A stretch of 64,000 nt of DNA from Brumimicrobium salinarum. Its GTDB lineage: Bacteria > Bacteroidota > Bacteroidia > Flavobacteriales_D > Crocinitomicaceae. The notes under the pieces were generated by a model. The model was not told the DNA's origin and did not search any database. It saw only the letters and a list, made by a program, of their open reading frames with translations. Shown here piece after piece: positions 28,204 through 38,238 of the stretch; position 1 is the stretch's first letter, and each line of letters starts with the position of its first letter. The stretch covers positions 1 to 64,000 of the forward strand of contig NZ_PJNI01000011.1 of NCBI RefSeq assembly GCF_002844555.1. The letters run 5' to 3'. The position numbers were made by a program, and so were the translations under genes.

Positions 28204-29163
28204 ATGTCAAAATCTATAGCATATATTATTAATGATTCTGAAATCTCTGCTGGAACACGTGGTGCAAGCCTTGGACCTGGAGCAATGCGTGTTGCGGATG
28301 ATAACTCAGGAAATTTTTTGTTTTCTAAGTATCCTATTCATTATGTTCAAACAATGAATCATTTACTAGACCGTCCTTCTCCTTATAAATATGGAAAAAG
28401 AGCAGATGGCTTAGCAACGGTATATAAAAACGTAGCATCTGTAGTGAGTGAGCAAAGGAAAAAAAATGAATTTATCGTTGTTGTTGCTGGAGATCATGGC
28501 TCGGCAGGAGGAACGATTGCCGGTTTGAAAATGGCTAATCCTTCTAATAGATTAGGGGTGTTGTGGATTGATGCACATGGTGATTTACATACACCTTATA
28601 CTACACCTTCAGGAAATATGCATGGAATGCCTTTAGCTACTGCCTTAAACGAAGATAATTTAGAATCAAAACAAAACGAACCAGATACTGATACTCTAAA
28701 GTTTTGGAATGAAATGAAAAACACAGGGAATATAGCTCCGAAGATTGAAGCAGAGGACCTTGGGTTTATTGGACTAAGAGATTTGGAGACGCCAGAGGTC
28801 GAGTTGATGGAAAGAAAGGGAATAAAAAACATTTCTGTTGATGAATTGCGTTCTGAAGGTGTGCAAAAGATAGTAGAAAGACTAGAACAAAAATATGCTA
28901 ATTGTGATGAATTATATATTTCCTTTGATGTAGATTCAATGGATCCTGATATTGTGTCTCATGGTACAGGAACTCCAGTACCGAAAGGCTTAACTCCTCA
29001 AGAAGCAAGTGAGTTGTTGCGTCATTACGCTGGACATCCAAAGGTGAAGTGTATAGAATTTGTTGAGGTTAATCCTTGTTTGGATGAAAAAACAAATCAC
29101 ATGGCTGAAGTCGCTTATTATTTGATGAAAGAGGTAGTTGAAACTGCGGAAAAAAAGATCTAG
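28204..29163 (+). CDS. Arginase/agmatinase family ureohydrolase
   Basis: A 319-residue enzyme with the binuclear manganese site: GDHGSAGGTIAGL, WIDAHGDLHTP, and SFDVDSMDPDIV (about 239-250), followed by GTGTPVPKGLT. The motif set and length fit arginase (arginine to ornithine and urea). Agmatinase or formimidoylglutamase cannot be excluded, but the next gene is arginyl-tRNA synthetase, which supports arginine as the substrate. TAACTTTG at 28165-28172 is a possible -7 box. Confidence 0.88.
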   Translation: MSKSIAYIINDSEISAGTRGASLGPGAMRVADDNSGNFLFSKYPIHYVQTMNHLLDRPSPYKYGKRADGLATVYKNVASVVSEQRKKNEFIVVVAGDHGSAGGTIAGLKMANPSNRLGVLWIDAHGDLHTPYTTPSGNMHGMPLATALNEDNLESKQNEPDTDTLKFWNEMKNTGNIAPKIEAEDLGFIGLRDLETPEVELMERKGIKNISVDELRSEGVQKIVERLEQKYANCDELYISFDVDSMDPDIVSHGTGTPVPKGLTPQEASELLRHYAGHPKVKCIEFVEVNPCLDEKTNHMAEVAYYLMKEVVETAEKKI

Positions 29164-29176
29164 ATTAAAATAAATA

Positions 29177-31081
29177 ATGGAGAATAAAATAAAAACGTTA
29201 TTACTCGAAAATAGTCTTTCTGTTTTTGGTGTTAAAATTGACGAAAAATTAATTCAGTTTCAAAAAACTAGAAAAGATGTTGATGGAGATTTAACCTTGG
29301 TGATCTTTCCATTTGTTAAAATCTTGAAAGCATCTCCCGCACAAGTAGGAGATGATATTGGTCGATTTTTAAAGGAAAACCTAGAAGAGATAAAAAGTTT
29401 TGAGGTGGTTAGCGGTTTTTTAAACATTAGTTTGTCCAATCCATATTGGAAGGAGGTATTAATGAATATTGCCAAGGATGAACTTTTCGGATGTTCTTCC
29501 GAACTTTCAGGTCAATTGTATATGGTTGAGTATTCTTCGCCAAATACGAATAAACCTCTGCATTTAGGACACATGAGAAATATCTTTTTAGGATACAGTG
29601 TCGCAGAAATTCTCAAAGCCAATGGTCATGAAGTGGTGAAAACACAAATCATTAATGACCGAGGAATACATATTTGTAAAAGCATGGTGGCTTGGGAACA
29701 ATTTGCAGCAAAAGATGTGAATGGAAATAGAGAAACCCCTGAAACCAGTGGTATGAAGGGTGATCATTTTGTTGGGAAATATTACATCGAATTTGATAAG
29801 CAAGTTACTCTTCAAGGATTTGAAATGGCTTACCAATGGAGAGAGAATGATTACGCGGATGCTATTATTCCAAATGAAGCCAAAGAAAAGTTACCTGGAT
29901 TATTTAAAGCTTATGAAGATTCAACAGATGATAAAAAGAAAGCGGGTATATATCGAAAGATAGCTGCTTTTGCTGTTCCTTTTGCGCAATTAACTTTAGA
30001 TGCAAAGGAAATGTTGTTGAAGTGGGAAGCAAATGATCCTGAGGCATACAAATTGTGGACAACAATGAACAATTGGGTGTATGTTGGTTTCGATAAGACC
30101 TACAACAGAATGCAAGTCGATTTTGATAAAATCTATTATGAATCTGAAACTTTTTTAATCGGGAAAGACCTTGTTACTGATGGTTTGAAGAAAGAGGTTT
30201 TCTTTAAAAAAGAAGATGGCTCTGTTTGGGTTGATCTCTCTGATGAAGGATTAGATGAAAAACTTGTTCTTCGAGCTGATGGAACTGCTGTTTATATGAC
30301 ACAAGATATTGGAACTGCAATCGATAGATTCAAAGATTATCCTGATTTGAATGGAATTATATACACGGTTGGAAACGAACAAGATTATCATTTCCAGGTT
30401 TTGTTTTTAATTCTAAAAAAATTAGGCTTTGATTGGGCTAAAAACTGTTACCACTTATCATACGGAATGGTTGATTTACCAGATGGTAAGATGAAGTCAC
30501 GTGAAGGAAGAGTTGTTGATGCTGACGATTTGATGGAAGAGGTTGTTTCAATGGCAAAAGAAAGCACCAAGGAACGTGGTCACCTTGATGGAATGACAGA
30601 TGCTGAGCGCGAAAACCTTTATGAAATGATTGGTATGGGGGGATTAAAGTATTATTTACTGAAAGTTGACCCACAAAAAAGAATGAAGTTTAATCCCGAT
30701 GAATCAATTGAGCTCAACGGAAATACAGGTCCATTTATTCAATATGCCTATGCACGAATCAATTCACTGATGTCTAAGGTAGAATTAGAAGATGTTAATA
30801 ATCATTTGGCTATTCAGCAGGATGAGAAAGACCTGATTAAGCAATTAAATGAGTTTCCTAACATAATAAAAGAAGCAGGAGTAAGCTATAGTCCAGCCTT
30901 AATAGCTAATTATACCTACGATTTGGTAAAGAACTACAATTCTTTCTATCAATCAAATAGCGTAATGAAAGAAACGGATGTTGCACTTAAAAATGCTAGA
31001 ATATTGATTAGCCAAAGCACAGGAAAAGTAATTCATACTGCAATGCGCTTGTTGGGTATTAATGTTCCAAATAGAATGTAA
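29177..31081 (+). CDS. argS: Arginine--tRNA ligase
   Basis: A 634-residue class I synthetase. The HIGH-type motif is HLGHMRN (near 129), the KMSKS-like motif is KMKSREG (near 437), and the N-terminal add-1 domain and the C-terminal DALR anticodon-binding domain (about 505-634, NTGPFIQYAYARINSLM) are complete. It attaches arginine to tRNA-Arg in the cytoplasm. It lies 13 bases after the arginase gene, so synthesis and breakdown enzymes for the arginine pool share a transcript. Confidence 0.97.
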   Translation: MENKIKTLLLENSLSVFGVKIDEKLIQFQKTRKDVDGDLTLVIFPFVKILKASPAQVGDDIGRFLKENLEEIKSFEVVSGFLNISLSNPYWKEVLMNIAKDELFGCSSELSGQLYMVEYSSPNTNKPLHLGHMRNIFLGYSVAEILKANGHEVVKTQIINDRGIHICKSMVAWEQFAAKDVNGNRETPETSGMKGDHFVGKYYIEFDKQVTLQGFEMAYQWRENDYADAIIPNEAKEKLPGLFKAYEDSTDDKKKAGIYRKIAAFAVPFAQLTLDAKEMLLKWEANDPEAYKLWTTMNNWVYVGFDKTYNRMQVDFDKIYYESETFLIGKDLVTDGLKKEVFFKKEDGSVWVDLSDEGLDEKLVLRADGTAVYMTQDIGTAIDRFKDYPDLNGIIYTVGNEQDYHFQVLFLILKKLGFDWAKNCYHLSYGMVDLPDGKMKSREGRVVDADDLMEEVVSMAKESTKERGHLDGMTDAERENLYEMIGMGGLKYYLLKVDPQKRMKFNPDESIELNGNTGPFIQYAYARINSLMSKVELEDVNNHLAIQQDEKDLIKQLNEFPNIIKEAGVSYSPALIANYTYDLVKNYNSFYQSNSVMKETDVALKNARILISQSTGKVIHTAMRLLGINVPNRM

Positions 31082-31093
31082 AAACAAACAATA

Positions 31094-32242
31094 ATGAACA
31101 TTATTCTTCACGATTTATCAAACCATTTAGTCTTTGCTCCTCTGAGTTTGACAAGACCTGTTGGGAATCTCCGTATGGGAATGTGGACGAATGATGAACG
31201 CTGGCAGTTCTATCTTCCAGAAGCTACAGTTTCCTTTCGAACAGAGGAATATTTGGTAGATAAATTCCCAATGCATCAAACAGATGATAATGTGTGGGTG
31301 AATGCTACTGTGATTCCAAACGAAGAACTTGTAAAGCTTGTTCAGGAATTAAAAGTAGATGAATCTTTGTACGTCAATGGCGTGTTTGTTGCCCAGCGTG
31401 GAACAACATTTTCTCCAAAGGAAAACGATTCTCATCAACTTGAAGAATTCTTAGTTTTAGAACATCGTTGGGATTTATACCAAAAAAATGATTCCATTTT
31501 AGCAACAGATTTTGCAGCCTATGTAAAAGGACGAAAAAGCGCTTCACTTTCCAAAACAAATACATTGATTGGTGATGCAAATCAGCTTTTTATCGAAGAA
31601 GGAGCAACTGTTGAATGCGCAATATTAAACGTGAAATCAGGACCGATATATGTTGGCAAGAATGCTGAAATAATGGAAGGTAGTGTTGTGCGTGGTGGAT
31701 TAGCCATGGCTGAAGGCAGTGCCTTAAAATTATCAACAAAGGTATATGGTGCAACTTCTCTCGGACCACATTCTAAAGTTGGTGGAGAGGTGAACAATGT
31801 TATTTTTCAGGCGTATTCCAATAAAGGACATGATGGATTTTTAGGTAACTCCTTGATAGGGGAATGGTGTAACCTTGGAGCCGACACCAATTGTTCTAAC
31901 CTTAAAAATAACTACGGAAATGTAAAAACCTACAGTTATTTAACTGAATCAATGGAGCAAACAGAATTGATGTTTATGGGGGTTACAATGGGAGACCACT
32001 CTAAAACAAGTATCAATACTATGCTAAACACCGCAACAGTTGTTGGAGTCTGTGCTAATATTTTTACTTCTGGATTTCCACCCAAATACGTTCCGAATTT
32101 TTCTTGGGGTGGAGAACAAAATTCACCGGTTTATGACTTGGATAGAGCAGTGGATGCAGCCAATCAAATGATGATTAGAAGAGGGAAGAAAATTCAAAAT
32201 GGAGATTTAAAAATCTTGGAACATTTGTTTCCAAATAAGTAA
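31094..32242 (+). CDS. GlmU-like sugar nucleotidyltransferase/acetyltransferase-fold protein
   Basis: A 382-residue protein. The N-terminal half (MNIILHDLSNHLVFAPLSLTRPVGNLRMG in parts) is the family seen in Bacteroidota as putative sugar-1-phosphate nucleotidyl transferases. The C-terminal half (about 150-370) shows left-handed beta-helix hexapeptides (GPIYVGKNAEIMEGSVVRG, GHDGFLGNSLIGEWCNLGAD in parts). A complete GlmU pyrophosphorylase loop is not visible, so whether it forms UDP-GlcNAc is unclear. It ends the arginase-argS transcript, 12 bases after argS. Confidence 0.82.
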   Translation: MNIILHDLSNHLVFAPLSLTRPVGNLRMGMWTNDERWQFYLPEATVSFRTEEYLVDKFPMHQTDDNVWVNATVIPNEELVKLVQELKVDESLYVNGVFVAQRGTTFSPKENDSHQLEEFLVLEHRWDLYQKNDSILATDFAAYVKGRKSASLSKTNTLIGDANQLFIEEGATVECAILNVKSGPIYVGKNAEIMEGSVVRGGLAMAEGSALKLSTKVYGATSLGPHSKVGGEVNNVIFQAYSNKGHDGFLGNSLIGEWCNLGADTNCSNLKNNYGNVKTYSYLTESMEQTELMFMGVTMGDHSKTSINTMLNTATVVGVCANIFTSGFPPKYVPNFSWGGEQNSPVYDLDRAVDAANQMMIRRGKKIQNGDLKILEHLFPNK

Positions 32243-32261
32243 AAGAGGAAGGTAAGTAAAT

Positions 32262-32301
32262 CCAAGCTCCATATTTTGAGAATATGAAGCTCGGTTTTTT
32301 T
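32262..32301 (+). terminator. Terminator after the GlmU-like gene
   Basis: CCAAGCTCCATATT pairs with AATATGAAGCTCGG (loop TTGAG), with two weak pairs, followed by seven T. It lies about 20 bases after the stop codon. Confidence 0.8.
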
Positions 32302-32440
32302 AATGAATAACTTCAGTAACCTAATTGCTTTTAGAAAAATAGTTGAACTACTAGAATTCCCAGGCTCAAGACAAGCTTTTGTAAAAAAAAGTTATTATTA
32401 CTGTAGTTTATTAAGCTACTGGCAAAGGTACCGATAAGCA

Positions 32441-32732
32441 TAAAAGAAAATTATCATCTTTATAAAGTACTTCAAAAGCGTCTTCACGCTCAATACTCTC
32501 CCTCAAAACTGTAAAAAACTGTCAAACCATGTCTTTACATTTAAGTGTTTTAGCGTATGGTACGTCTGAAATAGATTTTGGGGCATCTCATCTATTTACT
32601 ATCACCAATGATCTAAAAATTTAATTCTAAAAGAAAATGATAAAATCATCTTCATAAAGCACATCAAAAGCGTCTTCACACTCTATACTCTCCCTCAAAA
32701 CTGTAAAAAACTGTCAAACCTGACAGTTTTTT
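32441..32732 (+). repeat. Direct repeat in the lon upstream region, second copy with a hairpin
   Basis: Two copies of an element of about 85-90 bases lie at about 32441-32527 and 32629-32720, about 190 bases apart and near 90% alike, sharing the core TCAAAAGCGTCTTCAC and ACTCTCCCTCAAAACTGT. In the second copy the end continues into AAAAAACTGTCA AACC TGACAGTTTTTT (32705-32732), a strong 12-bp hairpin; the first copy lacks the right arm. The 565-base gap between genes 32243-32808 holds this repeat, the earlier terminator and presumably the lon promoter. Confidence 0.75.
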
Positions 32733-32859
32733 ATTATGGCATAAGTCTTGTCTAATACAGCCCTACATTTATAAAAGATGAATTTCACGGAATCAATAAT
32801 TTCCCCTTATGAAATTCATAGTATTAACTGACAGATTGACGCAAAAGCGAATAAAAGAT

Positions 32860-35307
32860 ATGACTGACATTTTTGACAAAAGTTTATTTGGAATGGGATC
32901 ACCAGATGATTCTGAAGCAGAATTTATTCCATTAATAACGCAAGAGGAGGAGGACGATATGCACAACGCAAAATTCCCTTCTGATATTCCAATACTTCCG
33001 CTACGAAATAATGTGTTATTTCCTGGAGTTGTAATCCCCATAACAGTTGGACGAGATAAATCTATTGATTTAATTAAGCACGCCAATAATAGTGATAAAG
33101 TTGTGGGCGTAGTCTCTCAAATAGACCCAGAGGTAGAGAATCCAGAGGAGAAAGACTTGAATAAAATTGGTACGGTAGCAACAATATTAAGATTGTTAAA
33201 GATGCCTGACGGTACTTCAACTGTAATCATTCAAGGGAAAAGGCGATTTGAGCTAAAAGAAATCACGCAAAAGGAACCTTTTTTACGGGGTAAGATTGAA
33301 TTGTGTGAGGAAGCTAAAGCACCTAAGAATAACAAAGAGTTTACGGCAATTATTCAATCAATGAAAGAATTGTCATTAAAGATAATTCAAGAATCTCCAA
33401 ATATTCCTTCTGAGGCGCAATTTGCAATTAAAAATATTGACAGTCCAAGCTTTTTAATCAACTTTATTTCATCAAATATGAATGCCGATGTTTCGACAAA
33501 GCAAAACATGTTGAATGAAATGGACTTGAAGAAACGTGCAATGGCTGTTTTACAACACCTAACCGTTGAATCTCAGCAGCTTGAAATGCGAAATGAAATT
33601 CAAACACGCGTTAAGGTAGATTTAGATAAACAACAACGTGAATACTTTTTAAATCAGCAAATTAAAACCATTCAAGAAGAGTTAGGCGGAAATCCGCAAG
33701 AACAAGACTTGGAGAAGATGCGCGAACGTGCGAAAAAGAAAAAGTGGACGAAAAAAGTAGATGAGATGTTCCATAAAGAATTATCTCGTTTGCAACGTAT
33801 GAATCCACAAGGTGCAGAATATACAGTGCAATTGAATTATTTGGATTTGCTGCTAGATTTACCATGGGAAGAATATACCAAGGACAACCTAGACTTAAAT
33901 CGGGCTAAAAAAGTCCTCGAAAGAGATCATTATGGATTAGAAAAGGTGAAAAAGCGTATCCTTGAATATTTAGCAGTATTGAAATTGAAAAAGGATATGA
34001 AATCACCCATTCTTTGTTTTTATGGACCTCCAGGAGTTGGAAAAACTTCTCTAGGAAAGTCTATTGCGGAGGCACTGGGTAGAAAATATGTGCGTATGTC
34101 TTTGGGAGGTATTCATGATGAAAGTGAAATCCGTGGACATCGAAAAACTTATATCGGTGCGATGCCTGGACGGGTTATGCAAAACATTAAAAAAGCAGAA
34201 TCATCCAATCCAGTTTTTGTTTTGGATGAGATAGATAAAATTTCAAGATCAAACCATGGCGATCCATCGAGTGCAATGTTAGAAGTATTAGATCCAGAGC
34301 AAAATGATGAGTTTTACGACAATTATTTAGAAACAGAGTACGATTTGTCTAAAGTGCTATTTATTGCTACGGCAAATGACTTATCTACTATTCAAGGCCC
34401 ACTGCGAGACCGAATGGAGTTAATTGAAGTTTCTGGATATACGGTAGAAGAAAAAATAGAAATTGCTAAACGTCATTTAATTCCGGATCAGATTAAAGAA
34501 CATGGAATTAAAAAATCGGATATCTCAATTGGTAAAGCTACTCTTGAAAAACTTATTGAAGAATACACCCATGAATCAGGAGTGCGTGGTTTAGATAAAG
34601 CAGTCGCAAAATTAATCCGAAATCGAGCGCGTCAAATAGCAATGGAAGAAGACTTCAAGAAAGTTATTGCTGCAAAAGATTTAGTTGATATTATGGGGCC
34701 TGGTCGACCAAAAACAAAATATGATAATAACAATGTGGCTGGCGTAGTTACTGGATTAGCGTGGACTGCAATGGGAGGTGATATTCTTTTTATCGAATCA
34801 TCTTTGGCAAAAGGAAAAGGTAAACTTACACTTACTGGAAACCTAGGTGATGTAATGAAAGAGTCGGCAACAATTGCCTTACAATTTTTAAAATCACATC
34901 CTGAATGGTTGAATTTAGATGCAAATGTATTTAATAAATATGATGTTCACATGCACGTTCCTGAAGGCGCAACTCCTAAAGACGGACCTTCTGCTGGAAT
35001 CACTATGTTGACCTCTTTAGCTTCCTTGTTTACACAACGTAAAGTGAAGAAAAACGTAGCTATGACAGGCGAGATTACTTTAAGAGGTGATGTTTTGCCT
35101 GTTGGTGGAATTAAAGAGAAAATATTGGCGGCTAAGCGTGCGGATATTACAGAAATCATTTTGTGTGAAAAAAATAAACAAGATGTAAATGAAATTAAAA
35201 AGGAATATTTGGAAGGACTTCAATTTCATTTTGTTAAACACATGAAAGAAGTGTTGGACATTGCTTTAACTAAGGATAGGGTAGCGGATGCAATAACGGT
35301 GAGTTAA
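32860..35307 (+). CDS. lon: ATP-dependent protease Lon
   Basis: A protein of 815 residues from the ATG at 32860 ([17 protein letters not shown]); the in-frame ATG at 32809 would add 17 unusual residues and the family starts near the later one. The N-terminal substrate domain runs to about 290, Walker A GPPGVGKT is near 389, and Walker [10 protein letters not shown] follows. The protease domain ends the protein with the catalytic serine in KDGPSAGIT (near 710) and the lysine further on. Lon degrades misfolded and regulatory proteins in the cytoplasm. A perfect inverted repeat follows the stop. Confidence 0.96.
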   Translation: MTDIFDKSLFGMGSPDDSEAEFIPLITQEEEDDMHNAKFPSDIPILPLRNNVLFPGVVIPITVGRDKSIDLIKHANNSDKVVGVVSQIDPEVENPEEKDLNKIGTVATILRLLKMPDGTSTVIIQGKRRFELKEITQKEPFLRGKIELCEEAKAPKNNKEFTAIIQSMKELSLKIIQESPNIPSEAQFAIKNIDSPSFLINFISSNMNADVSTKQNMLNEMDLKKRAMAVLQHLTVESQQLEMRNEIQTRVKVDLDKQQREYFLNQQIKTIQEELGGNPQEQDLEKMRERAKKKKWTKKVDEMFHKELSRLQRMNPQGAEYTVQLNYLDLLLDLPWEEYTKDNLDLNRAKKVLERDHYGLEKVKKRILEYLAVLKLKKDMKSPILCFYGPPGVGKTSLGKSIAEALGRKYVRMSLGGIHDESEIRGHRKTYIGAMPGRVMQNIKKAESSNPVFVLDEIDKISRSNHGDPSSAMLEVLDPEQNDEFYDNYLETEYDLSKVLFIATANDLSTIQGPLRDRMELIEVSGYTVEEKIEIAKRHLIPDQIKEHGIKKSDISIGKATLEKLIEEYTHESGVRGLDKAVAKLIRNRARQIAMEEDFKKVIAAKDLVDIMGPGRPKTKYDNNNVAGVVTGLAWTAMGGDILFIESSLAKGKGKLTLTGNLGDVMKESATIALQFLKSHPEWLNLDANVFNKYDVHMHVPEGATPKDGPSAGITMLTSLASLFTQRKVKKNVAMTGEITLRGDVLPVGGIKEKILAAKRADITEIILCEKNKQDVNEIKKEYLEGLQFHFVKHMKEVLDIALTKDRVADAITVS

Positions 35308-35321
35308 ATAATTACATTATT

Positions 35322-35364
35322 CAATTACGAATTACGAATTGCGAAATTACGTAATTCGTAATTG
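35322..35364. repeat. Perfect 15-bp inverted repeat after lon
   Basis: CAATTACGAATTACG (35322-35336) and CGTAATTCGTAATTG (35350-35364) are exact complements with a 13-base loop. The arms are internally repetitive (ATTACGA units). It lies between the convergent lon and rlmI-like genes and may act as a transcription end or be a mobile REP-type element; no T-run follows. Confidence 0.8.
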
Positions 35365-35368
35365 ATAA

Positions 35369-36571
35369 TTATTTCTCTTTTCTGTAAAATATAGTTTTCA
35401 AATAATTACTTTCTGGAAACGCAATCGGGTGATCGTCATCGTGAAGCGTGAAGTGTAGGTATTTCCAATTATTCATTTGGGTTATGCCAGCATCTTGATG
35501 GATTTCTTCAAAGTCTGTTAAACTAATGCGACTAGAACATGATCCAAGGATTAAAACGCCTTTTTTATTGACTAATTGTGCACCTAAACGAGCGAGTCTT
35601 TCATATTGATTTGAAGCACTATCCACTTCGCTTCCTTGTTTTGCAAAAGATGGCGGGTCGATGATTACAATGTCAAACTTCGTGTTTTTCTCTATTAATG
35701 TCTCTAAAGCTTCAAAAGCATCAGCCGCAATTGGGGTCCATTTTGAAAGATCTAAATTGTTGAGCGATAAATTCTCTTTGGCCACATCCATAGCTTGCTG
35801 ACTAATATCCACAGAAGTCAATGATTTTGCACCACCTTTTAAAGCATGAATTCCAAATCCACCGACATAACTAAAAACATCCAGCACCGTTTTGTCCTTT
35901 GCATTTTCTTGTACCCAAAGTCTATTGGGACGCTGGTCTAAAAAGAAACCTGTTTTGTGGCCAGATTGTGTGTAAGCGTAATACTTTACGCCGTATTCTT
36001 CAAATTCTACTTTTTCATCCGTTAAGGTTTTCCCAACGACATCGCCTTCTTGGTAATTAAAAGTGTTTTTTAATTGTATTTTTCGACTAAATCGAATGAC
36101 CAAACTTTCCAAGCCATAGATTTCTTGGATGGTCGTAATTAAGGTTTCCAAATACGGTTTCCATATATTGGAATAAATTTTCAAAACACCAACATTGGCG
36201 TAAACATCTAAAATTAATCCTGGAAAATCATCATTTTCACCATGAATACCTCTGTAGCCTGTAACTCCCTTTTCGATGAGGTTTGTTCTTTTTTCGTATG
36301 CCTTTTTAAGTTGATTTTTCCAAAATTCATCATTCAGTTGTAATCGGTTTGCTCTATAAATAATTTTGATACGAATTATTTCTTCGGCATCCCACAATCC
36401 AAAAGCAATGGGTTTGTTATAGCGTTGATCAAAAATAACGCACAAACTACCCGCAATAGCTTTGTCTTTCGGGCCTTTATCAATGCTGTTCTCAAACACC
36501 CAAGGATGTCCTTGTTTAACGGCTCTTTCTCCAGCTTTATTGAGTTTTATAGCTAATGTGGGGATTTTCAT
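35369..36571 (-). CDS. Class I SAM-dependent rRNA methyltransferase (RlmI type)
   Basis: A 400-residue enzyme with an N-terminal PUA domain (about 1-75: KLNKAGERAVKQGHPWVFENSI in parts), a linker beta-barrel, and the SAM fold with VLDVFSYVGGFGIHAL as motif I and VIIDPPSFAKQ as the catalytic motif IV. Relatives methylate C5 of a cytosine in 23S rRNA. The assignment to the RlmI group is from layout and motifs. It begins 34 bases after the TauE gene stop on the same strand. Confidence 0.9.
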   Translation of the reverse strand: MKIPTLAIKLNKAGERAVKQGHPWVFENSIDKGPKDKAIAGSLCVIFDQRYNKPIAFGLWDAEEIIRIKIIYRANRLQLNDEFWKNQLKKAYEKRTNLIEKGVTGYRGIHGENDDFPGLILDVYANVGVLKIYSNIWKPYLETLITTIQEIYGLESLVIRFSRKIQLKNTFNYQEGDVVGKTLTDEKVEFEEYGVKYYAYTQSGHKTGFFLDQRPNRLWVQENAKDKTVLDVFSYVGGFGIHALKGGAKSLTSVDISQQAMDVAKENLSLNNLDLSKWTPIAADAFEALETLIEKNTKFDIVIIDPPSFAKQGSEVDSASNQYERLARLGAQLVNKKGVLILGSCSSRISLTDFEEIHQDAGITQMNNWKYLHFTLHDDDHPIAFPESNYLKTIFYRKEK

Positions 36572-36605
36572 GACTTTAATTTAAAGCAACGAAAGTAGTG
36601 AAATT

Positions 36606-37364
36606 TCAAGATAGAAAGCTACCCATCTGTCCATAAATCAATAATACTCCACTAATAACCATTAAAGCGATAACCCATTTGCGAAAGGTTTCACTTTTCA
36701 TTTTGGAAAGGAATTTTTTACCGATAATGTTTCCTATCGTAGCGCCTATTCCTAATGCGATTCCGTAAATCCATAATTCTTTGTGCAGTAATCCAAAGAA
36801 AGCGTAACTTCCAATTTGAGAAACTCCCATTAAAAATGAATTGGCAGTTTTGGTAGCTATCAACTCTTCTTTGTCTAAACCGAGGTTCATATAAAAGGGA
36901 TTCAGCACGGGGCCTAATGCGCCGATTATTGTTCCAAAGACCGAAACTAAAAATCCTAAGGGAATGAAATACCATAACTTCATCTTGAAAGATCTCTTCT
37001 TTTTTCCAAAACGAAATTGCCAAATTGTACTGATTAAGAAAACACCAACAAAGATTTGAAGCCATTCTACTTTGAAATAGCTAAAGAATAAAGCAGCAAG
37101 ATAAGCCCCAACAATTGCTGCGGGTGCATAGTAAAAACAAACTTTCCAGTTAACGTGTTTCCAGAAAATGATGAGTCGAGCGGGTCGACCAAGAAATGTT
37201 CCCAAATTAAGAACAGGAGCAGTGTTGCTTACACCAATTAAAGCATTTAATATAGGGATGGAAACAAGGGCACCGCCTCCGCCAGAAATGGTAGAAAGAA
37301 TAAAAGCTCCAATTCCTAATACGAATAGCAATAAAATTATGCTTAGGTTACTTTCGATTAACAT
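36606..37364 (-). CDS. Sulfite exporter TauE/SafE family permease
   Basis: A 252-residue integral membrane protein with about eight hydrophobic segments arranged as two repeats. STISGGGGALVSIPIL in the first half and TIIGALGPVLNPFYM then TKTANSFLMGVSQIGS in the second match the family. Substrates in the family include sulfite, organosulfonates and other small anions; none can be chosen here. It is followed by the rRNA methyltransferase gene. Confidence 0.9.
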   Translation of the reverse strand: MLIESNLSIILLLFVLGIGAFILSTISGGGGALVSIPILNALIGVSNTAPVLNLGTFLGRPARLIIFWKHVNWKVCFYYAPAAIVGAYLAALFFSYFKVEWLQIFVGVFLISTIWQFRFGKKKRSFKMKLWYFIPLGFLVSVFGTIIGALGPVLNPFYMNLGLDKEELIATKTANSFLMGVSQIGSYAFFGLLHKELWIYGIALGIGATIGNIIGKKFLSKMKSETFRKWVIALMVISGVLLIYGQMGSFLS

Positions 37365-37477
37365 TGCTTTTAGAGATTCAAAAGTTCAAATTAAATTTCA
37401 GCAAAATTAATTAATGCAATTATTATCTAACGATTACTTCTATTATGAAATGGTTAATTCTTAATGAAATCAACTCA

Positions 37478-38122
37478 TTACTTTTTAAATGATATCGAAT
37501 CGAATATTTCCATTAATTCTTTTCTTTGTTTCTTATCTGTATAAGTGGTTATGAAGCTGAACGCGAACATCTTAGTGATGGTTGTGTAATAGACTTGTGT
37601 TATTGAAACATCTAAGTATTGTATTTCACATTTCATGAGGTAAAAAGTATGTCCACTAATTATTGTTTTTTTGAATTTTTCATCAATATGTTCATAATTC
37701 ATTTTAGACTGTTTTAATAATCTCTTGACTTGAAAAAGATAATCGCTTCCCTTTTTAACTCCAGGAGCATGAGAAATATTTTCTACTACAATACCAAAAC
37801 TAGGGTTAAACTCTACTGGAGCGCCCAATTCATATTTGTTTACAGACAGTAAGTTGGCGGTATTAATCTCTGAAATTTCAAAAATGGTATTTAATTCTTC
37901 ATCATCACCTGCCATCATTTGTTTTCCTTGTTTTTGCAATGCTTCTATTTGTGCTTTATTTTGAACAAACCAATCTTCGGGTATGTCTATCGTAAAATTA
38001 AAATAGTCATTTTGATACTGATTGTTTTCTATTTTTCCATAATCAAATTGCGTAGATTGATTTTGTGCTAATGATAGCACAGATGACAGACAGACGAACA
38101 ATATTAAAAGTATAGATTTCAT
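37478..38122 (-). CDS. Exported protein of unknown function
   Basis: About 214 residues from the ATG at 38122, which begins a good signal peptide (MKSILLILFVCLSSVLSLAQ); a longer frame to 38185 would place 21 residues ahead of it and overlap the divergent gene. The body (NFTIDIPEDWFVQNKAQIE, GIVVENISHAPGVKKG, IISGHTFYLMKCEIQYLDV) is a beta-rich fold like photosystem PsbP/Mog1-type periplasmic proteins. No catalytic motif is seen. Confidence 0.7.
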   Translation of the reverse strand: MKSILLILFVCLSSVLSLAQNQSTQFDYGKIENNQYQNDYFNFTIDIPEDWFVQNKAQIEALQKQGKQMMAGDDEELNTIFEISEINTANLLSVNKYELGAPVEFNPSFGIVVENISHAPGVKKGSDYLFQVKRLLKQSKMNYEHIDEKFKKTIISGHTFYLMKCEIQYLDVSITQVYYTTITKMFAFSFITTYTDKKQRKELMEIFDSISFKK

Positions 38123-38238
38123 AATAGTAAGGATTGAAAGTAGTTCAAAAATAACATTTTTGATGAAGAAAGTTGTACCTTGCAAGAACTTTGCGCTTCT
38201 TTATCATGTTGTATAGATGTAGCAATTATAATTTATAC

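Noticed and set aside
32441-32720. CRISPR array
   Set aside because: Only two copies, about 90 bases long and 190 apart, imperfect, with no cas genes. Not a CRISPR.
32809-32859. Longer start of lon at 32809
   Set aside because: Adds 17 residues (MKFIVLTDRLTQKRIKD) without family support; the ATG at 32860 fits the usual N-terminus.
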